Origin: Ezakiella massiliensis
GTDB lineage: Bacteria > Bacillota > Clostridia > Tissierellales > Peptoniphilaceae
Length of the DNA stretch: 64,000 nucleotides
NCBI RefSeq assembly: GCF_900120165.1
Contig: NZ_LT635475.1
Location: 1 to 64,000, forward strand
Direction of reading: 5' to 3'
Under the pieces are notes generated by a model, which worked only from the letters and a program-made list of their open reading frames with translations, had not been told where the DNA came from and did not search any database. Position numbers and translations under genes: made by a program. Every line of letters starts with the position of its first letter. The first letter of the stretch is position 1. Shown piece after piece: positions 11,159 to 19,671 of this stretch.

Positions 11159-12058
11159 ATGAAGGAATTGGATTTAAATAAGGAAAAGGTCAAACGCCTT
11201 AGAAATATAAAGCCGCAGACAACAGTTAAGCAGGCTATATTAATTGTAATAGGAGTAATTATGATTGCTATTGCAATTCATTTCTTTTTACTTCCTAACG
11301 ACTTATCACTTGGAGGTGCAACAGGTATTGCACTTATCTTGAGTAAGTTAACTGGTATATCGGCTCCACCACTTTTAATTGTGGCTAACATATTTTTATT
11401 TATAATGGGATTCATATTTATAGGCAATAAATTTGGAGTTCTCACAGTTATTGCTTCCCTTGGCCTATCAGCTTTGGTATGGCTTCTGGATGTTTTAATT
11501 CCCCTTCAAGGACCTATGATTGATAATATGTTCTTGTCATTAATAGTTGCCTGTATTTTATACGGGGCAGGCGTTGGCATAGTTTTAAACCAAAACGCAT
11601 CTACAGGTGGCAGTGATATCATTGCCAAAATTTTAAATAAATTTTTAGGCTTAGACTTAGGAAAGGGATGCTTACTAACAGACTTTATCATAACTATGAT
11701 TGTTGGCTTTAACTACGGATTAGAAATTGCTTTATTCTGCCTGGTTGGTGTTATTTTAACAGGTCTTATTGTTGACTATACAATCGATGGCCTAAATGTT
11801 GGTAAGCTTTGTTATATAACTACTTCTCAACCGGAAAAGATCTGTGAATTTTTAATCTCAATTGGAAGAAGTGCCACTGTCTACAAGGCAAAAGGTGCCT
11901 ACTCAAACACAGATAGGGAAATTATACAGACTGTAATCAATAACCGTGACCTGATAAGGCTCAGAACTTTTATTCACCAAATAGACGATAAGGTCTTTAT
12001 GGTTGTTACAAATGCCCACCAGGTTTTTGGTTGGCACTGGAAAAATATTTGGGATTAG
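11159..12058 (+). CDS. YitT family membrane protein (DUF161/DUF2179)
   Basis: 299-aa protein. It has the N-terminal multi-helix membrane region of the YitT family (five to six hydrophobic segments, starting ILIVIGVIMIAIAIHFFLLP) with the family's glycine-rich LSLGGATGIALIL and QNASTGGSDIIAKIL motifs, and a soluble C-terminal DUF2179 domain with the NNRDLIRLRTFIHQIDDKVF type sequence. Molecular function of the family is unknown. The ATG at 11159 was chosen since ggaggaaag precedes it; the upstream ATG at 11147 lies inside that ribosome binding site. Two closer paralogues sit at 21.4-23.3 kb. Confidence 0.85.
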   Translation: MKELDLNKEKVKRLRNIKPQTTVKQAILIVIGVIMIAIAIHFFLLPNDLSLGGATGIALILSKLTGISAPPLLIVANIFLFIMGFIFIGNKFGVLTVIASLGLSALVWLLDVLIPLQGPMIDNMFLSLIVACILYGAGVGIVLNQNASTGGSDIIAKILNKFLGLDLGKGCLLTDFIITMIVGFNYGLEIALFCLVGVILTGLIVDYTIDGLNVGKLCYITTSQPEKICEFLISIGRSATVYKAKGAYSNTDREIIQTVINNRDLIRLRTFIHQIDDKVFMVVTNAHQVFGWHWKNIWD

Positions 12059-12080
12059 ACTTTTAATTTTACTGTTTTTA

Positions 12081-12089
12081 TGTTACAAT
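12081..12089 (+). promoter_or_regulatory. Extended -10 promoter candidate
   Basis: TGtTACAAT is an extended -10 element 36 bases before the stalk-domain gene. The -35 region is weak (ttagac about 20 bp upstream). It lies just after the YitT stop codon. Confidence 0.45.
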
Positions 12090-12116
12090 TACCTTAGAAA
12101 GGGGTTCGGATTCACA

Positions 12117-13091
12117 ATGAAAAAATTATTTAAATACTCTTTAATAATTGTTCTTATGTGTTTTTTAGTTTTGCCAGTTCAGGCAAAAGAAAAAGACCTT
12201 GTTAGAATGAAGGGTATTATAAATCATGACTTTAAAGAAAAGCCCTACATCGTGGATTCCGTTAGCAATGATACGCTCTTTATGCTTCCCTTAAGAGAGA
12301 CTATGGAGACTTTAGGTTACAATGTAACCTGGTATAGAGACGGCAGAATAACCGTTAAAAAAGGCTTGATTAGAGCATCTCTCATAGTAAACAAGGATGA
12401 ATACAGGGACAGGTATGACGAGCTAAAAAAGATTTACACAACTCCAGTTTATAATGACGGGGTTTGTTATGTGCCTAATACTTTTTTCACTCAGGTCTTG
12501 GAATATGATACTTTTATTATAGGCGATACTGTTTATCTTAGAAAAAAGATTGATGGTATAATTTCCAGGTCCAGTGAATCGATTATAAAATATGAAAATT
12601 CTGGCACAAGTGATGTTACAATTGCTTACCCAGCCTTTACTTCTAAAAAGTACGAATTCGTAAATAGAGAAATAGAAAAATATATAGAACGCATAAAAGA
12701 AGAGTACAGGTTTGACCAAGTTAATCTTTTGTATGACATTGCGATTTCCAATTCAAAAGTTGTAAGCGTTATCTTTAAAGGTGATCTGATCAGTGGTGAG
12801 GATTCAAAATACTTTTTTGATTCTTTGAACTTTGATATAAAGAACCAAAAGAAGATTGATTTTAAAGATATTATAGTCGACACAAAGTCATCCAATAAGT
12901 TCCTAAAGGAGAAGATGAATTTGGATGATGACTATGACTTTAGAATTGAAGATTTTAAGATGTATATAGTAAAAGATGCTATGGTAATATATAAAAACTC
13001 AGAGCAAAATAAAACGATAAATAAATATTTTAAATTATATGAGTTAGAGCATCTTTCTTCAAAATATGGAGAATTTTTGTTCGAGCGTTAG
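12117..13091 (+). CDS. Secreted stalk-domain protein with DUF4163/DUF3298-like C-terminus
   Basis: 324-aa predicted exported protein. Residues 1-23 form a signal peptide (KKLFKYS, a hydrophobic core, then PVQAKE). Residues about 30-115 resemble the copper-amine-oxidase N-terminal-like stalk domain, with MLPLRETMETLGYNVTWYRD followed by an ITVKKG strand. The rest, with a YPAF start, an N-rich helix and an FKDII segment, looks like the DUF4163/DUF3298 modules of PdaC and RsiV relatives, though this is by eye. The ATG with aaaggggtt upstream was chosen over in-frame codons further upstream that lie inside the YitT gene. Function unknown; probably cell-surface. Confidence 0.65.
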   Translation: MKKLFKYSLIIVLMCFLVLPVQAKEKDLVRMKGIINHDFKEKPYIVDSVSNDTLFMLPLRETMETLGYNVTWYRDGRITVKKGLIRASLIVNKDEYRDRYDELKKIYTTPVYNDGVCYVPNTFFTQVLEYDTFIIGDTVYLRKKIDGIISRSSESIIKYENSGTSDVTIAYPAFTSKKYEFVNREIEKYIERIKEEYRFDQVNLLYDIAISNSKVVSVIFKGDLISGEDSKYFFDSLNFDIKNQKKIDFKDIIVDTKSSNKFLKEKMNLDDDYDFRIEDFKMYIVKDAMVIYKNSEQNKTINKYFKLYELEHLSSKYGEFLFER

Positions 13092-13092
13092 G

Positions 13093-13184
13093 ATAAGTGC
13101 ATCTAGGGAACCGTGATTTATCAAAGGACCAAGCGATGCAAGAAGTGCTTAATTGGCACTTCCACACCGTAGGGATAAAAACCC
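13093..13184 (+). promoter_or_regulatory. ykkC-class aptamer, probable PRPP riboswitch
   Basis: The conserved ykkC core is readable: ctagggaaccg, then aaaggaccaagcga, then acaccg and gggataaaaaccc. Members of this class sense guanidine, ppGpp, PRPP or nucleoside diphosphates. Subtype 2b (PRPP) is the one known upstream of purine biosynthesis genes, and here purE-F-M-N-H follows. The last aptamer bases (aaaaaccc) are also the first bases of the downstream terminator stem. Ligand binding would therefore block termination and turn the operon on, the polarity known for PRPP riboswitches. No convincing dedicated promoter was found in the preceding ORF. Confidence 0.8.
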
Positions 13185-13225
13185 AGACGGGTAGGTTTTC
13201 CCTACCCGTCTGGGTTTTGTGTTTT
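13178..13225 (+). terminator. Riboswitch-controlled terminator before purE
   Basis: Perfect 18-bp stem (aaaacccagacgggtagg with its complement), loop ttttc, then a T-rich tail. It shares its first bases with the aptamer, as expected for a transcriptional switch. Its strength suggests that the pur operon is silent unless the aptamer is occupied. Confidence 0.9.
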
Positions 13226-13269
13226 TAATGGACATTTTGTCAATTTTTTATGTAATATAGGAGGTCATT

Positions 13270-13749
13270 ATGAAAGTAGCAATTATTATGGGAAGCATTA
13301 GCGACAGAGATGTAATGGAAAGGGCAAAGAAGATTTTAGATAAGTTTGGAATTGAAACACATTGTGAAGTTATTTCTGCCCACAGGACTCCAGAAAGAGC
13401 CATTGAATTTGCATCAACAGCTAGAGAAAATGGCATTGATGCAATTATTGCCATTGCAGGAAAGGCTGCTCACCTAGCAGGTGTTGTAGCTGCCATTACA
13501 ACTGTGCCAGTAATCGGTGTTCCAGGCAAAACATCTGTAATGGGTGGGCTTGATTCACTCTTCTCAGTTGTACAAATGCCAAAGGGAATTCCAGTTGCAA
13601 CAGTTGCAATTGACGGTGGAGAAAATGCAGGTCTACTTGCAGTTTCAATGCTATCCTTGAAATACCCTGAACTCGTTAATAAACTTCAAGCCTATAGACA
13701 AGAGCTAAAGGACCAAGTAGTAGAAATGAATGAGGAGCTAGGCAAATAA
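13270..13749 (+). CDS. purE: N5-carboxyaminoimidazole ribonucleotide mutase
   Basis: 159-aa PurE of normal length. The N-terminal GSISDRDVM loop and the SAHRTPERA motif carry the active-site Ser, Asp and His; the SAHRTP form resembles class I enzymes, which need a PurK partner. No purK is present in this operon, so either PurK is elsewhere or CO2 is used directly. First gene of a tightly packed operon (purE-F-M-N-H and permease) below the ykkC-type riboswitch. RBS ataggaggt. Confidence 0.94.
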   Translation: MKVAIIMGSISDRDVMERAKKILDKFGIETHCEVISAHRTPERAIEFASTARENGIDAIIAIAGKAAHLAGVVAAITTVPVIGVPGKTSVMGGLDSLFSVVQMPKGIPVATVAIDGGENAGLLAVSMLSLKYPELVNKLQAYRQELKDQVVEMNEELGK

Positions 13750-15090
13750 ATGAGCGGCGTAGCTGGTGTTTATTCAAAAAATAGTAGCGCAAAAGAGTAT
13801 ATTTATTATATGCTCTACGCCCTCCAACACAGGGGCCAAGAATCTGCAGGGATTGCTTGCTATAACAATGGTCTTATAGATTATCATAAGTCACAGGGTT
13901 TGGTTAATGACGTTTTTCCTAAGGATATTATGGAAAGATTGGCTGGCAATATCGCCATTGGACATGTAAGAATGGCTGCCAAGGATGAGGGGCTTGACTA
14001 CCCTTATTTGCAACCAATAGTTGCTGGATACAGGCAAGGGGCCTTGGGTATTGTCCACGATGGGCATATTTCAAACGCTCCTCAATTAAAAGAAGACTTG
14101 CAAAACCAAGGTTATATGTTTCAATCTTTCTTAGATACAGAAGTTATAGCGACCTTGCTAGCAAAAAATACCAAGGAAAATATTGAACAATCCATATTAG
14201 ACACTGTTAAGATGTTAAAGGGATCCTATTCTATTATAGTTATGGCCAATGAAAGTCTTTATGCAATTAGAGATTTTTACGGAATAAAGCCACTTTCAAT
14301 TGGCAAGCTCAATGATAAATATCTGGTCGCAAGTGAAACTTGTGCCTTTGATTCAATAGGTGCAGAATTTGTCAGAGACGTTGATCCAGGTGAAATTATT
14401 AGAATTAACGAAAATGGCATAGAAGTAGTTCAAAAAGGCGATCCATCTAGAAGGAAGCTTGGAGTTTTTGAGATGGTCTATATAGCAAGACCTGACTCAT
14501 ATATTGATGGCAAATCAATTTACTCGGTCAGGAGAAATGCAGGAAAGATTTTGGCCCAAGAATCTCCAGTCGACGCAGACCTAGTTGTTGGGGCTCCTGA
14601 TAGTGGAATTAGCTTTGCTATTGGTTATGCGGAAGAGTCCGGCATTAAATATACAGAGGGCATTATAAAAAACAGATATGTAGGCAGGACCTTTATTCAG
14701 CCAACTCAAGAAATGCGTGAGCTAGCTGTTAGAATTAAATTAAATCCACTTAGGGAGTATATCGAAGGCAAGAGGATAGTTTTGGTTGATGACTCTATCG
14801 TAAGGGGCACAACTATGAAGAGGACTGTTAAAATGCTAAGAGATGTAGGCGTCAAGGAAATTCATTTGAGGATTGGAAGCCCAATGGTTAAGTATTCATC
14901 CAATTTGGTTATGAACACACCTACCAAGGCTGAGCTAATTGCAGCTAACCATACAAAAGATGAAATTAGAGATATAATTGGTGCCGATAGTTTGGAATTT
15001 ATATCTACAGATGGGCTGTACAAAGCTCTTGGAGGCAGAGAATTTACCGAGGCTTGTTTTACAGGAGTATTCCCAGAAGGGACAATATAA
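13750..15090 (+). CDS. purF: Amidophosphoribosyltransferase with degenerate glutaminase site
   Basis: 446-aa PurF homologue: N-terminal Ntn-type glutaminase fold, C-terminal type I phosphoribosyltransferase. The transferase looks intact (ARPDSYIDG, KNRYVGRTFI, PRPP loop LVDDSIVRGTT near residue 345). The glutaminase does not. Family proteins expose an N-terminal Cys (MCGI... or a cleaved propeptide); here the start is MSGVAGV with AGC coding Ser, and a stop directly upstream rules out another start. The oxyanion motif HNG is HDG (residues 103-105). R74 and D129 remain. The Bacillus-type Fe-S cysteines are also missing (...REFTEACFTG). It probably makes phosphoribosylamine from PRPP and free ammonia; this is inferred. 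Confidence 0.9.
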   Translation: MSGVAGVYSKNSSAKEYIYYMLYALQHRGQESAGIACYNNGLIDYHKSQGLVNDVFPKDIMERLAGNIAIGHVRMAAKDEGLDYPYLQPIVAGYRQGALGIVHDGHISNAPQLKEDLQNQGYMFQSFLDTEVIATLLAKNTKENIEQSILDTVKMLKGSYSIIVMANESLYAIRDFYGIKPLSIGKLNDKYLVASETCAFDSIGAEFVRDVDPGEIIRINENGIEVVQKGDPSRRKLGVFEMVYIARPDSYIDGKSIYSVRRNAGKILAQESPVDADLVVGAPDSGISFAIGYAEESGIKYTEGIIKNRYVGRTFIQPTQEMRELAVRIKLNPLREYIEGKRIVLVDDSIVRGTTMKRTVKMLRDVGVKEIHLRIGSPMVKYSSNLVMNTPTKAELIAANHTKDEIRDIIGADSLEFISTDGLYKALGGREFTEACFTGVFPEGTI

Positions 15091-15100
15091 GGAGGATTGT

Positions 15101-16132
15101 ATGACATTATCTTACAAAGATGCAGGCGTTGACAAGGAGCAGGGCTATCGTCAAGTTCAAATGATTAAGGAGCACATCCAAAGGACAAACCGTGATGGAG
15201 TCATGGGTGGCATTGGTGGTTTTAGCGGATTATTTAAATTAAATAATTACAAAAATCCAGTGCTCGTAAGTGGTACAGATGGTGTTGGAACCAAGTTAAA
15301 ATTTGCTTTCCTATGCGATAAGCACGACACAATAGGTATTGACGCTGTTGCTATGTGCGTTAACGATATTTTATGCCAAGGTGCCGAACCTTTATTCTTT
15401 TTGGATTACATTGCAACAGGTAAACTAATTCCAGAAAAGATGACTGAAATCGTAAAGGGCGTTGCCGATGGTTGCGTTCAAGCTGGAGCTGCTTTAATAG
15501 GCGGTGAAACAGCAGAGATGCCAGGTTTTTATAGCGAAGACGAATATGATATTGCAGGTTTTGCAGTTGGCTGCGTAGAAGAAGATGAAATTATCACAAA
15601 TGACGCAGTTAGCGAAGGGGATGTTTTAATCGGGCTTCAATCATCAGGTATTCACTCCAACGGCTATTCCTTAGTTAGGAAGATTGTATTTGATGTTTCA
15701 AAGGCAGATTTGGATAAGGTCTATGATGGACTTGATAAACCTCTCAAAGAAGAGCTTTTAACTCCAACCAGAATTTATAAGGATGCAGTTTTTGCTTTAA
15801 AAGACAAGGTTAAAATCCATGGTATGTGCCATATTACTGGTGGTGGATTTTATGAAAATATTCCTAGGATGATTCCTGATGGACTTTTTGCAGAAATTGA
15901 TACAAAGGATATTAAGAGACCTGCAATTTTTGATCTCTTGCAAGAATGGGCAAACATCAATACAAAAGAAATGTATTCGACTTTTAATATGGGCATAGGC
16001 TTTATATTTGCTTTGGCCAAGGACGATAAGGATGCAGCTCTAGAAGCTCTGAAAGCTGCTGGAGAAGAGCCAGTTGTACTTGGAGAAATCGAAAAAGGTC
16101 AAGGAGACAAATGCATAATAAAAGGGTTATAA
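15101..16132 (+). CDS. purM: Phosphoribosylformylglycinamidine cyclo-ligase (AIR synthetase)
   Basis: 343-aa PurM, the standard length. Key segments are YKDAGVDKEQGYRQVQMIK at the N-terminus, the ATP-binding GTDGVGTKLKFA, DAVAMCVNDILCQGAEPLFFLD, GGETAEMPGFY and HITGGGFYENIPRMI. It closes the imidazole ring by ATP-dependent conversion of FGAM to AIR. The ATG at 15101 has aaggagg directly before it; the longer upstream reading frame lies within purF and was rejected. The end overlaps purN by 22 bases. Confidence 0.95.
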   Translation: MTLSYKDAGVDKEQGYRQVQMIKEHIQRTNRDGVMGGIGGFSGLFKLNNYKNPVLVSGTDGVGTKLKFAFLCDKHDTIGIDAVAMCVNDILCQGAEPLFFLDYIATGKLIPEKMTEIVKGVADGCVQAGAALIGGETAEMPGFYSEDEYDIAGFAVGCVEEDEIITNDAVSEGDVLIGLQSSGIHSNGYSLVRKIVFDVSKADLDKVYDGLDKPLKEELLTPTRIYKDAVFALKDKVKIHGMCHITGGGFYENIPRMIPDGLFAEIDTKDIKRPAIFDLLQEWANINTKEMYSTFNMGIGFIFALAKDDKDAALEALKAAGEEPVVLGEIEKGQGDKCIIKGL

Positions 16133-16671
16133 TTTTAATTTCAGGCGGTGGATCCAATATGGAATCCATCGCCAGAAATGTAAAAGATATTGATATTGTG
16201 GGCGTATATGCCGACCGTGAGTGCGGTGGAATTGATAGGGCAAAAAATCTAGGCTTGAGAGCAGAGTTAATTTCTAGCAGTTTTTTTAAAAACATTGCTG
16301 ATATCATAAAAGAAAAACAAATTGATTTTATTATCCTGGCTGGTTTTTTAAAAATTCTTCCAAGCGATTTTGTTAAGTCGGCCCCTCCAATTTTAAATAT
16401 ACATCCGTCGCTCTTACCTAAATACGGGGGAAAGGGATGTCATGGCATAAATGTTCACAGGATGGTTTTAGAGGCTAATGATAAGTATTCTGGTGCAAGT
16501 GTACATATAGTAGACACCGGCATAGATACAGGGCCAATAATTATGCAGTCCTTTATATCTATTGAAGGATTAAAGACTGCTGAGGAAATTGCAGCAAGGG
16601 TTTTAACTACTGAGCATAAGCTTTACAGTATGGCTATTAATGAATTTATTAGAAATGGAGGAGACAAATGA
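16111..16671 (+). CDS. purN: Phosphoribosylglycinamide formyltransferase
   Basis: 186-aa PurN. It transfers the formyl group from 10-formyl-THF to GAR. Catalytic triad residues are visible: Asn and His in LNIHPSLLPKY and Asp in VDTGIDTGP. The N-terminal ISGGGSNMESI loop binds substrate phosphate. The insertion GGKGCHGINVH is the usual substrate loop. It begins inside purM with caaggag upstream and ends in an ATGA overlap with purH. Its cofactor could be supplied by the fhs gene at 60.7 kb. Confidence 0.95.
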   Translation: MHNKRVIILISGGGSNMESIARNVKDIDIVGVYADRECGGIDRAKNLGLRAELISSSFFKNIADIIKEKQIDFIILAGFLKILPSDFVKSAPPILNIHPSLLPKYGGKGCHGINVHRMVLEANDKYSGASVHIVDTGIDTGPIIMQSFISIEGLKTAEEIAARVLTTEHKLYSMAINEFIRNGGDK

Positions 16672-18197
16672 AGCTAGCATTATTTTCATGCTATGATAAG
16701 AATGGGATTGAAGACTTTGCCAAAGAACTTATTAATTTAGGTTATGGAATTTTATCCACAGGCGGAACATTAAAATATCTTCACGACAAGGGCATTGAAG
16801 CTATGGACGTCAGTGAGTACACTGGTTTTCATGAATGTTTTGATGGAAGAGTAAAGACTCTTCATCCAAAGGTTCATGCAGGTATCTTGTATAGACGCGA
16901 AAATACAAAAGACGTTAAGGAATTAAAAGAACTTGGCGCTCAACCAATTGATATAGTTGTAAATAGCCTATATCCATTTGTAAACACATATCTTTCAGAT
17001 GCAAGCGATGATGAAATCGTAGAAAAAATTGACATAGGTGGACCAAGTATGATCAGGGCCGCTGCAAAGAATTATAAATATACAAATATTATCGTCGACA
17101 ACAGCGACTTTGAAATCGTCATTGAAGAATTAAAAGAACGTGGCGACACAAAACCAGAAACCAGGATGTATCTTGCAAAGAAGGCTTTTAACCTAACAGC
17201 TAATTATGACGCTTGGATTGCCAAATACTTTAACGAAAAAATGGATGACGAATTCCCAGATCTCTTAACTATTCCTTTCCACAAGGAAGGTGAATTAAGA
17301 TATGGCGAAAACCCACATCAAAAAGCTTTTAGATACAATATGTATAATGGAGAAGTGGGAGGCATTTGCCAAGGAAAAGTCCTTCACGGCAAAGAGTTAA
17401 GCTTCAATAATATTTATGATGCTAGTGCAGCTGTTGAAATGGTAAAACTCTTTTATGAAAAGCCAGCAATCGTTGCAGTTAAACATACAAATCCATGCGG
17501 AGTAGCTGAGGCTGATACCATTAAAGAAGCTTATTTAAAGGCCTACGCATGTGACACATCATCAATATTTGGTGGAATTATTGCATCTAATCGCGAAATA
17601 GACAAGGAAACCGCCGAAGAAATGGTCAAGATTTTCCTTGAAGTAATCATTGCACCAAGCTTTAGCGAGGAAGCTCTAGAAGTTTTAACAAGCAAGAAAA
17701 ACTTAAGGCTAATTGAAATTCCTGAAATAGTTGACGGTCCAAAAGATGGTATGGATATGAAAATCGTACCAGGCACCATGATCATCCAAGAGAGAGACAT
17801 GGCTGAGGATTGTAAGCTGACAGTTATGAGTAAGGTTCAACCTACTGATAGTGAACTTGAAGATATTAAATTTGCCTTAAAGGCTGTTAAATTTGCAAAA
17901 TCAAATGCTGTTGTCCTCGCTAAGGACGGGGCTACAGTTGGCATTGGTCTGGGCAATGTAAATAGGTTCTTTGCTGTTGAAGCTGCACTTAAACAAGCGG
18001 GAGACAAGGCAAATGGAGCAGTCCTTGCTTCAGATGGTTTCTTCCCATTTGACGATTGCATTAGACTTTTGGCTAAACATGGGGTCAAGGCTATTGTTGA
18101 GCCAGGCGGAAGCATCAAAGATAAAGACACTATCAACGCTGCTGATGAATTAGAACTTGCACTTTTATTCTCAGGTAAGCGTCATTTTAAACATTAA
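16668..18197 (+). CDS. purH: Bifunctional AICAR transformylase / IMP cyclohydrolase
   Basis: 509-aa ATIC enzyme carrying out the last two steps to IMP. The N-terminal MGS-like IMP cyclohydrolase domain covers residues 1-195 (ILSTGGTLKYL, SEYTGFHECFDGRVKTLHP). The C-terminal transformylase follows, with RYGENPHQKA and the catalytic KHTNPCGVA. Four-base ATGA overlap with purN; RBS ggaggag. Only 19 bases separate it from the purine permease, with no terminator between. Confidence 0.96.
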   Translation: MKLALFSCYDKNGIEDFAKELINLGYGILSTGGTLKYLHDKGIEAMDVSEYTGFHECFDGRVKTLHPKVHAGILYRRENTKDVKELKELGAQPIDIVVNSLYPFVNTYLSDASDDEIVEKIDIGGPSMIRAAAKNYKYTNIIVDNSDFEIVIEELKERGDTKPETRMYLAKKAFNLTANYDAWIAKYFNEKMDDEFPDLLTIPFHKEGELRYGENPHQKAFRYNMYNGEVGGICQGKVLHGKELSFNNIYDASAAVEMVKLFYEKPAIVAVKHTNPCGVAEADTIKEAYLKAYACDTSSIFGGIIASNREIDKETAEEMVKIFLEVIIAPSFSEEALEVLTSKKNLRLIEIPEIVDGPKDGMDMKIVPGTMIIQERDMAEDCKLTVMSKVQPTDSELEDIKFALKAVKFAKSNAVVLAKDGATVGIGLGNVNRFFAVEAALKQAGDKANGAVLASDGFFPFDDCIRLLAKHGVKAIVEPGGSIKDKDTINAADELELALLFSGKRHFKH

Positions 18198-18216
18198 TAT
18201 ATAAAAAGGAGAAGGT

Positions 18217-19515
18217 ATGGAAAAGTTTTTTAAATTAAAAGAACATGGCACAGATGTTAAGACCGAAATTATTGCAGGTATTACAACATTTATGACAATG
18301 GCCTACATCCTAGCTGTAAACCCAATGCTCTTGGGAGCAGCTGGTATGGATGCAGGCGGAGTATTTACAGCAACAGCTCTATCAGCTGGTGTGGCCACAA
18401 TTATCATGGCTCTTTATGCAAAATATCCATTTGCACTAGCACCAGGCATGGGACTAAACGCTTATTTTGCATTTACAGTTTGTTTGGGGCTAGGTTATGA
18501 TTGGCAATTTGCACTTACAGCAGTACTTGTAGAAGGATTTATATTTATTATTTTAAGCTTGTTAAAAGCAAGGGAAGCAATTTTTGATTTAATTCCATTA
18601 TCATTAAAGAAGGCTGTCTCTGCAGGTATTGGCTTGTTTATTGCCCTTATTGGTTTGCACAATGCTGGAATTATTGTAGGCAATGAAGCAACCTTAGTTG
18701 GACTTGGTAAATTAACTGAAAATCCAGCTATAGTTGCGATTTGTGGTTTGTTAATTATTTCAATCCTATATGCAAGAAATGTTAAGGGAGCTCTCTTAAT
18801 CGGTATTATTGCTTCCACAATTATTGGCATCCCACTAGGAGTTACTGAACTTCCAGAAAGTTTTCAAATCTTTAGCTTGCCACCATCACTTAGCAATGTT
18901 GCCTTTAAGTTTGTTGGCTTTGATCAAATTATGACCAAAGAATTTTGGATCGTAGTTGCAACATTCTTGTTTGTAGATATTTTCGACACAGTCGGAACTT
19001 TAGCAGGCGTTGCTTCAAAGTCAGGCATGCTTGATAAAGACGGTAAACTTGAAAGAGTCTCTCAAGCGCTAACAGCGGACTCTATAGGTACAATTTTCGG
19101 CGCTTGCATGGGCACATCAACAGTTACAACTTTTGTTGAAAGCTCAGCTGGTGTTGCAGAAGGTGGTAGAACAGGTCTAACATCACTTACAACAGCTATT
19201 ATGTTCTTGCTCGCTCTATTTATTGCTCCTCTATTTGCAATTATTCCTGGAGCTGCAACAGCGCCAGCCCTCATTATCGTTGGTGTATTTATGATGGGCC
19301 AAGTAGGAGAAATTGATTGGCATGATTTAACAGAAGCAGTACCTGCATTTCTAGCAATCGCTATGATGCCATTTGCATATTCAATTGCAGAAGGTATTGT
19401 ATTTGGTATTATTTCCTACACAATCGTTAAAAGCTTTACAGGCAAGGCAAAGGATGTATCTATACTTATGTGGATACTTTCAATCCTCTTTGTCCTAAGA
19501 TATATTTTCTTATAG
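18217..19515 (+). CDS. NCS2-type purine permease (AzgA/PbuG-PbuO-like)
   Basis: 432-aa membrane protein of the AzgA subfamily of xanthine/uracil permeases, which import hypoxanthine, guanine or adenine by proton symport. Family marks: an N-terminal KTEIIAGITTFMTMAYILAV helix, ALAPGMGLNAYFAF with the substrate-binding TM3 region, and the TM8-10 segment DIFDTVGTLAGV and FGACMGTSTVTTFVESSAG. About 12-14 hydrophobic segments. It is the last gene of the riboswitch-controlled pur operon, so uptake and synthesis would be switched together. Confidence 0.9.
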   Translation: MEKFFKLKEHGTDVKTEIIAGITTFMTMAYILAVNPMLLGAAGMDAGGVFTATALSAGVATIIMALYAKYPFALAPGMGLNAYFAFTVCLGLGYDWQFALTAVLVEGFIFIILSLLKAREAIFDLIPLSLKKAVSAGIGLFIALIGLHNAGIIVGNEATLVGLGKLTENPAIVAICGLLIISILYARNVKGALLIGIIASTIIGIPLGVTELPESFQIFSLPPSLSNVAFKFVGFDQIMTKEFWIVVATFLFVDIFDTVGTLAGVASKSGMLDKDGKLERVSQALTADSIGTIFGACMGTSTVTTFVESSAGVAEGGRTGLTSLTTAIMFLLALFIAPLFAIIPGAATAPALIIVGVFMMGQVGEIDWHDLTEAVPAFLAIAMMPFAYSIAEGIVFGIISYTIVKSFTGKAKDVSILMWILSILFVLRYIFL

Positions 19516-19544
19516 AAGTTTTTAATAAAATATTTAAAACAAAA

Positions 19545-19578
19545 TGGACCTAGGTGTGCAAGACCAGGTCCGTTTTTT
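19545..19578 (+). terminator. Terminator of the pur operon
   Basis: Stem ggacct / aggtcc (extended by inner pairs) followed by g and six T. Confidence 0.85.
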
Positions 19579-19624
19579 ATTTGCAATATAAATTGATTTT
19601 TAAATTCAAAGGTCAAGTGGCCGA

Positions 19625-19653
19625 TTGATTAATAAAATAAAATAATGTATAAT
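19625..19653 (+). promoter_or_regulatory. Promoter of the small membrane protein gene
   Basis: TTGATT, 17 bp, TATAAT. The expected start near 19660 leaves a very short leader of about 12 nt that still contains the ribosome binding site ggaggt. Confidence 0.75.
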
Positions 19654-19671
19654 TTAAATATTGGAGGTAAT

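Noticed and set aside
13093..13184. Guanidine-I or ppGpp riboswitch as alternatives for the ykkC-type aptamer
   Set aside because: The core is shared by all subtypes, but guanidine switches precede transporters and carboxylases and ppGpp switches precede amino-acid genes; the purine operon favours PRPP. Not excluded by sequence alone.
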